From: Sulfurovum sp.
GTDB taxonomy: Bacteria > Campylobacterota > Campylobacteria > Campylobacterales > Sulfurovaceae
Reading direction: 5' to 3'
Length of the DNA stretch: 11,620 nucleotides
Assembly: GCA_015493425.1 (NCBI GenBank)
Contig: WGDG01000119.1
Span: forward strand, 1 to 11,620
Positions 1 through 5,547 of the stretch are shown here, one piece after another (position 1 is the stretch's first letter; every line of letters starts with the position of its first letter). Position numbers and translations under genes: made by a program. The notes below the pieces were generated by a model. The model saw only the letters and a program-made list of their open reading frames with translations. It was not told where the DNA came from and made no database searches.

Positions 1-99
1 ATAACCGCTCTTTTCCAGTGTTCCCTTTAGGCAAACCCCCTGAACTTCCAGTTCAACAGGTCTTGGTGTGGAACCCACCTTCTCAAAAAAGATTTTCAC
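1..99 (-). CDS. YceD/DUF177 family protein, N-terminal part (runs off the left edge)
   Basis: Only the first 33 codons are present; the gene continues past position 1. Reading from a GTG at 97-99 gives a protein beginning (M)KIFFEKVGSTPRPVELEV. This frame is closed upstream by the ndk stop codon, and GTG is the first usable start after it, 12 bases downstream of ndk. The only hint of a ribosome site is a weak AAGA. The identification rests mainly on position: in Campylobacter a DUF177 (YceD-like) gene followed by rpmF, plsX and fabH lies directly after ndk, and the MKI..F-KV opening is typical of those proteins. DUF177 proteins are usually found next to rpmF (ribosomal L32) and are linked to 23S rRNA or ribosome metabolism; the exact role here is not shown. 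Very likely co-transcribed with ndk. Confidence 0.62.
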   Translation of the reverse strand, partial: MKIFFEKVGSTPRPVELEVQGVCLKGTLEKSGY

Positions 100-111
100 A
101 AAAAATCTTAA

Positions 112-525
112 TTAGTAGATTTCTCTTTGTGCAAAGAAGAATGCAATCTCGATAGCCGCATTTTCAAGTGAATCACTTCCGTGTACAGCATTGGCATCGA
201 TGCTGTCTGCAAAGTCGGCTCTGATGGTACCTGGCGCTGCTTCTTTTGGGTCAGTTGCACCCATCAGTTCTCTGTTTTTTGCCATTGCATTTTCACCTTC
301 AAGTACAGAAACTACAACCGGCCCTGAAATCATGAAGTCTACAAGGTCTTTAAAGAAAGGACGCTCTGCGTGTACTGCATAAAAAGCTTCCGCATCAACT
401 CTGGAGAGTCTGATTTTCTTTGTCGCAGCGATTCTGAGACCTGCTTCTTCAAAACGTGCGAGAATCTGTCCTACCACATTTTTTGCTACTGCATCTGGTT
501 TGATGATCGATAGTGTTTGTTCCAT
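112..525 (-). CDS. ndk: Nucleoside diphosphate kinase
   Basis: Cytoplasmic enzyme that transfers the gamma phosphate of ATP to other (d)NDPs through a phosphohistidine, balancing the NTP pools. The 137-residue protein is full length for the family. It opens with [12 protein letters not shown], containing the nucleotide-contacting Lys9, and has the active-site stretch NAVHGSDS with catalytic His115. Arg86, Thr92, Arg102 and Asn112 of the phosphate-binding set are present (MGATDPKEA and GTIRADFA segments). Two ATG codons stand in tandem (526-528 and 523-525). I chose the second because family members begin [13 protein letters not shown]; an AGGA lies 8 bases before it and 5 before the first, so 528 is also possible. 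The gene has its own promoter and sits behind a terminator that separates it from fdxA, so it probably leads the ndk-yceD transcript. Confidence 0.97.
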   Translation of the reverse strand: MEQTLSIIKPDAVAKNVVGQILARFEEAGLRIAATKKIRLSRVDAEAFYAVHAERPFFKDLVDFMISGPVVVSVLEGENAMAKNRELMGATDPKEAAPGTIRADFADSIDANAVHGSDSLENAAIEIAFFFAQREIY

Positions 526-576
526 CATTGTATTCCTATAGGGATAATTTACTTCATAGAGAAGTATTCGGCCGGA

Positions 577-582
577 ATTGTA
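577..582 (-). promoter_or_regulatory. Predicted sigma-70 promoter (-10 box) for ndk
   Basis: On the minus strand a TACAAT box is preceded by TGTTTGGG and by AT-rich sequence with spaced T runs (TTTTAATACGATTTTAAT). This is the usual look of epsilonproteobacterial sigma-70 promoters, which lack a conserved -35. Transcription would start near 570, leaving a leader of roughly 42-45 bases before ndk. The box lies just beyond the fdxA terminator, which fits an independent start for ndk. Confidence 0.6.
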
Positions 583-622
583 CCCAAACAGATATTAAAA
601 TCGTATTAAAAGAAAAGATAGA

Positions 623-660
623 GTAAGAAGAAAAGTGTGAACCGGGAAATCCGGTCACAC
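623..660 (-). terminator. Rho-independent terminator after fdxA
   Basis: In the minus-strand transcript GTGTGACCGG pairs with CCGG-T-TCACAC: 10 base pairs, one bulged base and a 5-base loop. The stem is followed by TTTTCTTCTTACT, a U-rich tail. The stem begins 13 bases after the fdxA stop codon. It separates fdxA from ndk. Confidence 0.8.
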
Positions 661-673
661 AGAATAAAGGGGA

Positions 674-949
674 TTAGTCTTCGATGACAGGCTCGCCTTT
701 TGCACCTCTGTTTGGTGAACAAGGCATACCCTCTACACAGTCATCCCACTGAATACATCCCTCTGTTGGACATGCTTCAGCACATGCTGGTACTTCGTGA
801 TAGTCTACACACTCGACACATTTGTCTGGATATACGTAGTAGATCTCCTCACCTGTTGGGTTATCATCCTCGTCAACGATTGCTTCTACCGGACATTCGT
901 CGATACAAGCTGCACAGTTGATACAAGTATCTGTAATAATTACTGCCAT
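674..949 (-). CDS. fdxA: 2[4Fe-4S] ferredoxin (Alvin/YfhL-like)
   Basis: Small cytoplasmic electron carrier of 91 residues. The first cluster motif is C9-x2-C12-x2-C15-x3-C19-P. The second is C44-x2-C47-x8-C56-x3-C60-P. The 8-residue insertion between the second and third cysteines of the second motif is the mark of the Allochromatium vinosum/YfhL ferredoxin group, whose clusters have very low and unequal potentials. The C-terminal tail differs from the long helical tail of that group: it is short, and it carries three more cysteines (C65, C71, C77). The start is the ATG at 947-949, with a strong AAGGAG 7 bases upstream (957-962). The gene has its own promoter and a strong terminator, so it is probably a single-gene transcript. 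In Campylobacter the same ferredoxin gene adjoins ndk. The redox partner cannot be told from the sequence. Confidence 0.92.
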   Translation of the reverse strand: MAVIITDTCINCAACIDECPVEAIVDEDDNPTGEEIYYVYPDKCVECVDYHEVPACAEACPTEGCIQWDDCVEGMPCSPNRGAKGEPVIED

Positions 950-956
950 TTGTTTT

Positions 957-962
957 CTCCTT
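957..962 (-). promoter_or_regulatory. Strong ribosome binding site of fdxA
   Basis: AAGGAG on the minus strand, 7 bases before the fdxA ATG. It is one of the best Shine-Dalgarno matches in the window and fits a highly expressed small redox protein. Confidence 0.7.
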
Positions 963-977
963 TGTTAAGATGCTCAA

Positions 978-983
978 ACTATA
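978..983 (-). promoter_or_regulatory. Predicted sigma-70 promoter (-10 box) for fdxA
   Basis: A TATAGT box on the minus strand is preceded by ACTTTTGA and a strongly AT-rich stretch (AAGAATAATTTAAATAA). It lies in the 61-base gap between metK and fdxA. The predicted start is near 971, giving a leader of about 20 bases. Confidence 0.55.
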
Positions 984-1010
984 TCAAAAGTTATTTAAAT
1001 TATTCTTTAA

Positions 1011-2168
1011 TCAGATGGCCAAAAAGTCACGTATCGCATCGACCTTGTCCAGTTTTTCCCAACTAAAGTCCTCATCTTCCCTTCCAAAGTGGCCGTAAGC
1101 CGCTGTTTTACGGTAAATCGGGCGCAAAAGATTGAGTGAATCCATGATCCCTTTGGGGGTCAGATCAAAGAGTTCCTCTACGCAGGCGACAATCTTTTCG
1201 TTTGCTACTTTTTCTGTCCCGTGTGTATCGATATGGATGGAAACCGGTTCTGCCACACCGATAGCGTAGGCAATCTGCAGTGTCGCTTTTTCACAGGCTC
1301 CCGCGGCTACCAGGTTCTTGGCAACATGGCGTGCCGCATAGGCTGCCGAACGGTCTACTTTGGTAGGATCTTTCCCGGAAAAGGCACCGCCGCCGTGCGG
1401 ACAGGACCCTCCATAGGTGTCAACAATGATCTTACGTCCTGTAAGCCCTGCATCTCCCTGAGGCCCGCCGATCACAAAACGTCCTGTCGGGTTGATATGA
1501 TAGGTGATTTCATCATGCAGCATACCGTAGGCTTCCAGTACCGGGTTGATGACTTCTTCACGTACTGCCTTCTGCACCTGTTCGAGGGAAACATTGTCAT
1601 GGTGCTGTGTAGAAATAACCACGGTATCGACAGATACCGGTTTACCGTCAACATACTTCACGGATACTTGTGCCTTTCCATCCGGTCTGAGAAACGGTAC
1701 CGTACCGTTTTTACGTACCTCAGCGAGCTTGGAAGTCAGTCGATGTGCCAGCGTAATAGGCAGAGGCATCAATTCAGGTGTCTCTTTACACGCATAACCA
1801 AACATCAATCCCTGGTCACCTGCACCAATCTCTCCGCTTTCCTGATCGACCCCCTGATTGATATCGGGAGACTGTTCACCAATACCGTTAAGTACGCCCG
1901 CACTGCGATAGTCAAATCCGTATGAGGCATCCGTATATCCGATATCCCGTACCACTTCTCGCGCAATCTCCTGCATCGGTGCATACGCCTTTGTTTTTAA
2001 TTCTCCTGCAATCACACAAAAACCGTTGCTCAGCAACGTTTCGCATGCCACTCTGGCATTGGGATCCTCTTTAATGATGTAGTCCAGGATCGCATCGGAG
2101 ATCTGGTCTGCCATTTTGTCAGGATGCCCTTCGGTTACTGATTCACTGGTAAAAATGTATTCGTTCAT
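1011..2168 (-). CDS. metK: S-adenosylmethionine synthetase
   Basis: Cytoplasmic enzyme that makes S-adenosylmethionine from methionine and ATP, releasing phosphate and pyrophosphate; it supplies methyl groups and polyamine precursors. The 385-residue length is normal. The N-terminal domain has [13 protein letters not shown] with the catalytic His15 and metal-binding Asp17. The signature hexapeptide region [12 protein letters not shown] is at 115-126. The glycine-rich phosphate loop [19 protein letters not shown] is at 259-277. The start ATG follows AAGGAG (2174-2179) by 5 bases; an overlapping ATG at 2170-2172 is out of frame. Upstream is a structured 213-base spacer after dxs, with no SAM riboswitch that I can recognise. 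metK may be read through from dxs or from a weak promoter in that spacer; I could not fix one. Confidence 0.98.
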   Translation of the reverse strand: MNEYIFTSESVTEGHPDKMADQISDAILDYIIKEDPNARVACETLLSNGFCVIAGELKTKAYAPMQEIAREVVRDIGYTDASYGFDYRSAGVLNGIGEQSPDINQGVDQESGEIGAGDQGLMFGYACKETPELMPLPITLAHRLTSKLAEVRKNGTVPFLRPDGKAQVSVKYVDGKPVSVDTVVISTQHHDNVSLEQVQKAVREEVINPVLEAYGMLHDEITYHINPTGRFVIGGPQGDAGLTGRKIIVDTYGGSCPHGGGAFSGKDPTKVDRSAAYAARHVAKNLVAAGACEKATLQIAYAIGVAEPVSIHIDTHGTEKVANEKIVACVEELFDLTPKGIMDSLNLLRPIYRKTAAYGHFGREDEDFSWEKLDKVDAIRDFLAI

Positions 2169-2187
2169 TCATGCTCCTTCTTCTTGA

Positions 2188-2206
2188 AGGTCAGCTTTGC
2201 TGACCT
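2188..2206 (-). repeat. Perfect 8-bp hairpin in the metK leader
   Basis: AGGTCAGC and GCTGACCT form a perfect 8-bp inverted repeat around a 3-base loop. The base of the stem ends 8 bases upstream of the metK Shine-Dalgarno sequence. No U tract follows, so it is not a terminator in this direction. It could shield the mRNA 5' end or affect ribosome access; this is inference. Confidence 0.6.
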
Positions 2207-2281
2207 CACTTCATCTTACTAAAGCTTTGCCTGCGGCTCAGAGTGCTTCAATAAAATATCTTTTAAGATTCGTCCACTGTC

Positions 2282-2327
2282 ACTGAACTTAAATAAATCA
2301 CCGACCGGAAATTTATTCAAATTCAGT
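2282..2327 (-). repeat. Long 17-bp inverted repeat in the dxs-metK spacer
   Basis: Two 17-base arms (2282-2298 and 2311-2327) flank a 12-base loop. In the minus-strand transcript they pair at all 17 positions, with 15 Watson-Crick pairs and two G-U wobbles. In plus-strand RNA the same two positions would be A-C mismatches. This suggests that the structure matters in the RNA made in the dxs-to-metK direction. No run of U follows. It may be a stabilising or processing hairpin, or part of a repeat element together with the adjacent palindrome at 2331-2348. Confidence 0.6.
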
Positions 2328-2330
2328 ATC

Positions 2331-2348
2331 GGTGCGTGACTACGCACC
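2331..2348. repeat. REP-like palindrome (GGTGCGT...ACGCACC)
   Basis: A perfect 7-bp inverted repeat with a 4-base loop. On the minus strand it reads GTAGGGTGCGTAGTCACGCA with a closing CC just after. The TAGGGTGCG...CGCACC form resembles REP-type palindromes scattered between genes in many bacterial genomes, which are often linked to RAYT transposases. No transposase gene is present here. Calling it a REP is by resemblance only; whether it recurs in this genome cannot be seen from this window. Confidence 0.5.
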
Positions 2349-2377
2349 CTACAGCATACCAGGGCAAATGCCCCAAA

Positions 2378-2398
2378 ATTCCTAATTCCTAATTCCTA
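2378..2398. repeat. Three tandem 7-base repeats (TAGGAAT) across the dxs stop codon
   Basis: Three perfect copies of ATTCCTA on the plus strand (TAGGAAT on the minus strand) run back to back. They are followed in the minus direction by TTTGGGGC. The repeat encodes the last five Dxs residues (IGIRN) and supplies its TAG stop codon. A related array lies between pheA and hisC at 5528-5547. Confidence 0.85.
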
Positions 2399-4208
2399 TT
2401 TTTTTCTTTACTCGCTCTAAGAGCTGTTCTGGCAACAAGCCTAAACTCTCTTCAACCAGTTTCGTATTGCCATGAATAATGAATGCATCATCATACTCAA
2501 AAGAGGTTAATGTCACATCGGAAATCCCTGCTTCATCCAGATACTCGCCAATGGCAGAGGCCACACCGCCTTTTTTGGCAGAGTCGGAAAAGACAAACCA
2601 GTGACGGTAGCGTGTGGAGAGGCTTTTCAGCATTGTCTCATCGAGCGGTTTGACAAAACGCAGATCGAGTACGGCAGGCTTTGTTTCCATCAACTCTGCT
2701 GTTTGCAGCGCCCTGCCCACACCGTTTCCGTAGCCAATGAAAAGTACATTACTTTCTCCTTCTTGTAGCAGATGTGCCTTTCCAGTTTCATAGTCAGGTA
2801 CATCGAAATCTTCAGCAAGGAACGCACCACGCGGATAGCGAAAAGCACAGGGGGTGTTGTAGTCTCTGGCAAAAGCCATCACTTTTTGCATACCCGTTTC
2901 ATTAAAAGGAGCCAGCAGTGTCATATTGGGGATGGCTCTGAGATAGGAGACATCGAACGCCCCCTGATGTGTTTCTCCGTCCTCTCCGACGATACCTGCA
3001 CGGTCAATGGCGAATGCTACCCCAAGGTTCATCAGACAGATATCATGGATGACCTGATCGTAACCGCGCTGCAAAAAGGTGGAGTAAATGGCACAAAAGG
3101 GCTTGAACCCCTCTTTTGCAAGCGGCCCCATGGAAGCGACGGCATGCTGCTCCGCAATCGCAACGTCCCAAAAACGCTCAGGGTACTTTTCCATTGCTGC
3201 ACTCAGTCCCGTACCGCTTGGCATGGCAGCCGTTACACCGACGATCTTTTCATCTTCATAGGCCATGTGCACCAGTGTTTCAGAAAAGATCTGTGTAGCG
3301 GACTTGGCACTGCTCTTTTTAAACGGCTCTCCTGTTTTGGTATCAAAAGCGCCTACACCGTGCCAGTGTTCTTTGGTACCCTCGGCAATCTCGTATCCCT
3401 TGCCTTTTGTTGTCTGCGCATGGATAATAACCGGTTTCCCAAGACTTTTGGCTACTTCCATTGTCTCAATAAGTGCTGCAATATCATGCCCATCCACCGG
3501 ACCTATGTATTCGATGCCCATCTCTTCGAACAATACTCCCGGGGTAATCAGTTTAAAACTCTCCTCGAAGCGCTTTGCCATATATGTGGCACTTTCAGGA
3601 AAGACTTCCAGCATCTTCTCCACTTTTCCTTTAAACTTCTGATAAAAAGAGCCTGCCATCGTCTGAGAAAGCAGTTTGGAGATCGCACCAATCGGTTTGG
3701 CAATACTCATTTCATTATCATTCAAAATGATCACCACCGGATACTTCCTGTCTCCAAGCTCGTTGAGCGCTTCATAGACCATTCCCGCACTCATACTGCC
3801 GTCACCGATAAAAGCGACAGGAATACGATCCTCCTTCTTCAAGGCTATCGCCTTGGCCGCCCCGACTGCCAGAGAGATGGAAGTCGAACTGTGCCCGGCA
3901 ACATAATAGTCATAAGGTGATTCGCTGGGCTTGGTGTAACCGCTTATACCGCCAAAGGTTCTCAGTGTATCAAAGCTGTCCCATCGGTCTGTCAACAATT
4001 TGTGCGCATAGGCCTGGTGTGAAACATCGAAGATAAAAGGATCTTTGGCCACATCAAAGACCTTGTGCATTGCCACAATAAGATCGGTCGCTCCGAGTGT
4101 TGAGCTGAGATGCCCTCCATTCCTGCTTACAGTGGTAAGAATACGGCTTCTGATCTGCCCTGCTACCGCTTCAAGTTCTTCGATTGTATAGTTCTTAATA
4201 TCCATCAT
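2382..4208 (-). CDS. dxs: 1-deoxy-D-xylulose-5-phosphate synthase
   Basis: Thiamine-diphosphate enzyme that condenses pyruvate and glyceraldehyde 3-phosphate to DXP. This is the entry step of the MEP isoprenoid pathway and also feeds thiamine and pyridoxal synthesis. The 608-residue protein is full length. The ThDP motif runs from GDG (135-137) to NDNE (163-166). SHQAYAHK (63-70) and the HSS region near 106-108 form the active site. The transketolase-like central domain has AIAEQHA with catalytic Glu353, DRAGIVGEDGETHQG (402-416) and FRYPRG (456-461). A C-terminal transketolase domain follows. Two ATGs are tandem (4206-4208 and 4203-4205), with no clear Shine-Dalgarno site; I kept the first, and the second is equally plausible. 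It starts 4 bases after the small unknown gene, so it is probably coupled. Its last residues and stop codon lie in a 7-base repeat array. Confidence 0.98.
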   Translation of the reverse strand: MMDIKNYTIEELEAVAGQIRSRILTTVSRNGGHLSSTLGATDLIVAMHKVFDVAKDPFIFDVSHQAYAHKLLTDRWDSFDTLRTFGGISGYTKPSESPYDYYVAGHSSTSISLAVGAAKAIALKKEDRIPVAFIGDGSMSAGMVYEALNELGDRKYPVVIILNDNEMSIAKPIGAISKLLSQTMAGSFYQKFKGKVEKMLEVFPESATYMAKRFEESFKLITPGVLFEEMGIEYIGPVDGHDIAALIETMEVAKSLGKPVIIHAQTTKGKGYEIAEGTKEHWHGVGAFDTKTGEPFKKSSAKSATQIFSETLVHMAYEDEKIVGVTAAMPSGTGLSAAMEKYPERFWDVAIAEQHAVASMGPLAKEGFKPFCAIYSTFLQRGYDQVIHDICLMNLGVAFAIDRAGIVGEDGETHQGAFDVSYLRAIPNMTLLAPFNETGMQKVMAFARDYNTPCAFRYPRGAFLAEDFDVPDYETGKAHLLQEGESNVLFIGYGNGVGRALQTAELMETKPAVLDLRFVKPLDETMLKSLSTRYRHWFVFSDSAKKGGVASAIGEYLDEAGISDVTLTSFEYDDAFIIHGNTKLVEESLGLLPEQLLERVKKKIGIRN

Positions 4209-4212
4209 CTTT

Positions 4213-4425
4213 CTACTGCTTTGTCAAATAGGCGTTTATAATCGCTTTGGTGAATCGGACATGGGCTTCATCAAAAGGAAGCTCCAGTCTTTGTGCGATC
4301 GCTTTGATCTCTTTTTTGGTGATCATCTCTTTTTGTTGGCGGTTTCGGGGAGCGGCAAAAAATTTTTCAAGCTCCAAAGGTTTGACTTTGACACTCCCCG
4401 CTTTAACCACCTTGACCCGTTTCAC
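4213..4425 (-). CDS. Small basic protein of unknown function between hisC and dxs
   Basis: I do not recognise this 70-residue protein. It is rich in Lys and Arg, especially near the N terminus ([14 protein letters not shown]), has no cysteines, signal peptide or membrane segment, and has a likely helical C-terminal half ([20 protein letters not shown] and beyond). It starts with GTG, which overlaps the hisC stop as GTGA, and it ends 4 bases before dxs. This packing, and an open frame exactly filling the gap, argue for a real coupled gene rather than chance. In Campylobacter this interval holds fliF, fliG and fliH; I see no clear similarity to the ring or switch proteins, so it does not look like their remnant, although a FliH fragment cannot be excluded by eye. 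A nucleic-acid- or ribosome-related role is possible from charge alone, but this is a guess. Confidence 0.72.
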   Translation of the reverse strand: MKRVKVVKAGSVKVKPLELEKFFAAPRNRQQKEMITKKEIKAIAQRLELPFDEAHVRFTKAIINAYLTKQ

Positions 4426-5516
4426 CCGATTACCTCGGCAAAATGTTTAAAGAAAATATCGTTCTGGTGTGCCGTTCCCACCGTAATACGTACCGCATTC
4501 ATACCATAGGAGGCAAGATTTCGTATGATTACCCCGCGTTTGAGCAGCGCATCGGAAATTTCTGTTGAATCCATTGTATCGGGAAAAAGATAGGTAATGA
4601 AATTGGTATAGCTGTCAATATACTCAAACCCGTGCGTCTGGGCAAACGCTTCATAACGTACGATCTGCTCCTGATGCAGTGCAATGGAAGTTTCCACAAA
4701 TGCATTGTCCCCTGCCGCTTCAATCGCTGCAGCAAGCGACAGGGTCGTAATGTTGAAGGGCGGACGCATCTTGTAGAGCTCCTTGATCAGGCTGCTTTGT
4801 GCAATACCGTACCCCACCCGCATACCGCCAAGCCCATAGGCTTTGGAAAATGTACCGAGATAGATAACATTCTCATAGCCAAGCAAATCTTTGGGGACGA
4901 TGGCATATTTCGGATCTTTCGCAGCGGCATACTCCATGTAGGCACCGTCCACGACAACCAGCGTATCGCTATCCACTGCTTCGATGATACGCAGTACGTC
5001 TTCTTTGGCTGTCGCATCACCGGTAGGATTGTTCGGGGTACAGATATAAACAATTTTCGGGTTATGTTCTTTGTAAGCGGCAATGAATTCTTCAGCCTTG
5101 TGTGCAAAGCTTGGCGTGCGTACGATCTTCGCCCCCATCTGTCTGGCATAAATTTCGTACATGGCAAACGTCACTGCCGACATCAGTACCGATTCGTTCT
5201 CATTGAGCAGTGCACGTGAAATGAACTCCAGCACCTGGTCGCTTCCCGCTCCGATGATGATATTTTCATCCTCGACATTGAACTTTGCTGCCAGTGCCGC
5301 TTTAAGTTCGAACATACTGTCATCCGGGTAGAGGTGTGCCTTGTCGGCATTCTTTCGGATCACTTCGGCTACCTTGGGAGAGGTACCGATAGGATTTTCG
5401 TTGGAAGCGAGCTTCACCACATCTTCAGGGGCAATGCCAAATTCACGCACAACCAGTTCAATCGGCTTGCCTGCTTCATAGGTCTTGATATCTTCCAATA
5501 CTTTGTTAAACTTCAT
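4422..5516 (-). CDS. hisC: Histidinol-phosphate aminotransferase
   Basis: PLP enzyme (fold type I) that converts imidazole-acetol phosphate and glutamate to histidinol phosphate; in epsilonproteobacteria it may also act on aromatic keto acids, which would fit its place next to pheA. The protein has 364 residues. SNENPIG (38-44) binds the substrate phosphate. CTPNNPTG (159-166) and VVVDGAY (187-193, Asp190 and Tyr193) hold the cofactor. Lys225 in [16 protein letters not shown] forms the Schiff base, and a late arginine is in VRITVGT (342-348). The frame is open upstream to a TTG at 5526-5528, but ATG at 5514-5516 gives the family start MKFN. The only ribosome-site candidate is GGGG, 6-7 bases upstream at the edge of the 7-base repeat. 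It follows pheA by 28 bases and overlaps the next gene by 4. Confidence 0.96.
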   Translation of the reverse strand: MKFNKVLEDIKTYEAGKPIELVVREFGIAPEDVVKLASNENPIGTSPKVAEVIRKNADKAHLYPDDSMFELKAALAAKFNVEDENIIIGAGSDQVLEFISRALLNENESVLMSAVTFAMYEIYARQMGAKIVRTPSFAHKAEEFIAAYKEHNPKIVYICTPNNPTGDATAKEDVLRIIEAVDSDTLVVVDGAYMEYAAAKDPKYAIVPKDLLGYENVIYLGTFSKAYGLGGMRVGYGIAQSSLIKELYKMRPPFNITTLSLAAAIEAAGDNAFVETSIALHQEQIVRYEAFAQTHGFEYIDSYTNFITYLFPDTMDSTEISDALLKRGVIIRNLASYGMNAVRITVGTAHQNDIFFKHFAEVIG

Positions 5517-5527
5517 CCAAATCCCCA

Positions 5528-5547
5528 ATTTCTAATTTCTAATTCTA
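5528..5547. repeat. Degenerate 7-base repeat array between pheA and hisC
   Basis: On the minus strand this reads TAGAAT, TAGAAAT, TAGAAAT and then TGGGGAT, so it has one shortened unit and two full units. It begins at the pheA TAG stop codon and ends just before the GGGG that is the best ribosome-site candidate for hisC. The unit differs by one base from the TAGGAAT unit at the end of dxs, and both arrays are followed by TTGGGG or TTTGGGG. Confidence 0.75.

Noticed and set aside
2362..2373. Terminator after dxs (GGGC-AAAT-GCCC stem)
   Set aside because: The stem is only 4-5 base pairs and is followed on the minus strand by TGGTATGCTG, with no U tract.
2169..2381. SAM riboswitch upstream of metK
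   Set aside because: The spacer has several hairpins, but I could not find the conserved core patterns of SAM-I, SAM-II or SAM/SAH riboswitches. The structures look like repeats.
2378..2398. CRISPR or slipped-strand phase-variation array
   Set aside because: The units are 7 bases and directly tandem, with no spacers. Copy-number change would only alter the last residues of Dxs, not switch the gene off.
2772..3920. Long 382-codon plus-strand open frame inside dxs
   Set aside because: It is antisense to a full-length, motif-complete dxs. Its translation looks like random sequence rich in Cys, His and Arg, with no recognisable domain or ribosome site. The other plus-strand frames in the window (for example 1221-1925 and 10602-11225) fail for the same reasons.
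5517..5528. Extended hisC start at TTG 5526-5528
   Set aside because: It would add four residues (MGIW) not seen in family members and would start inside the heptamer repeat; ATG at 5514-5516 gives the normal MKFN opening.
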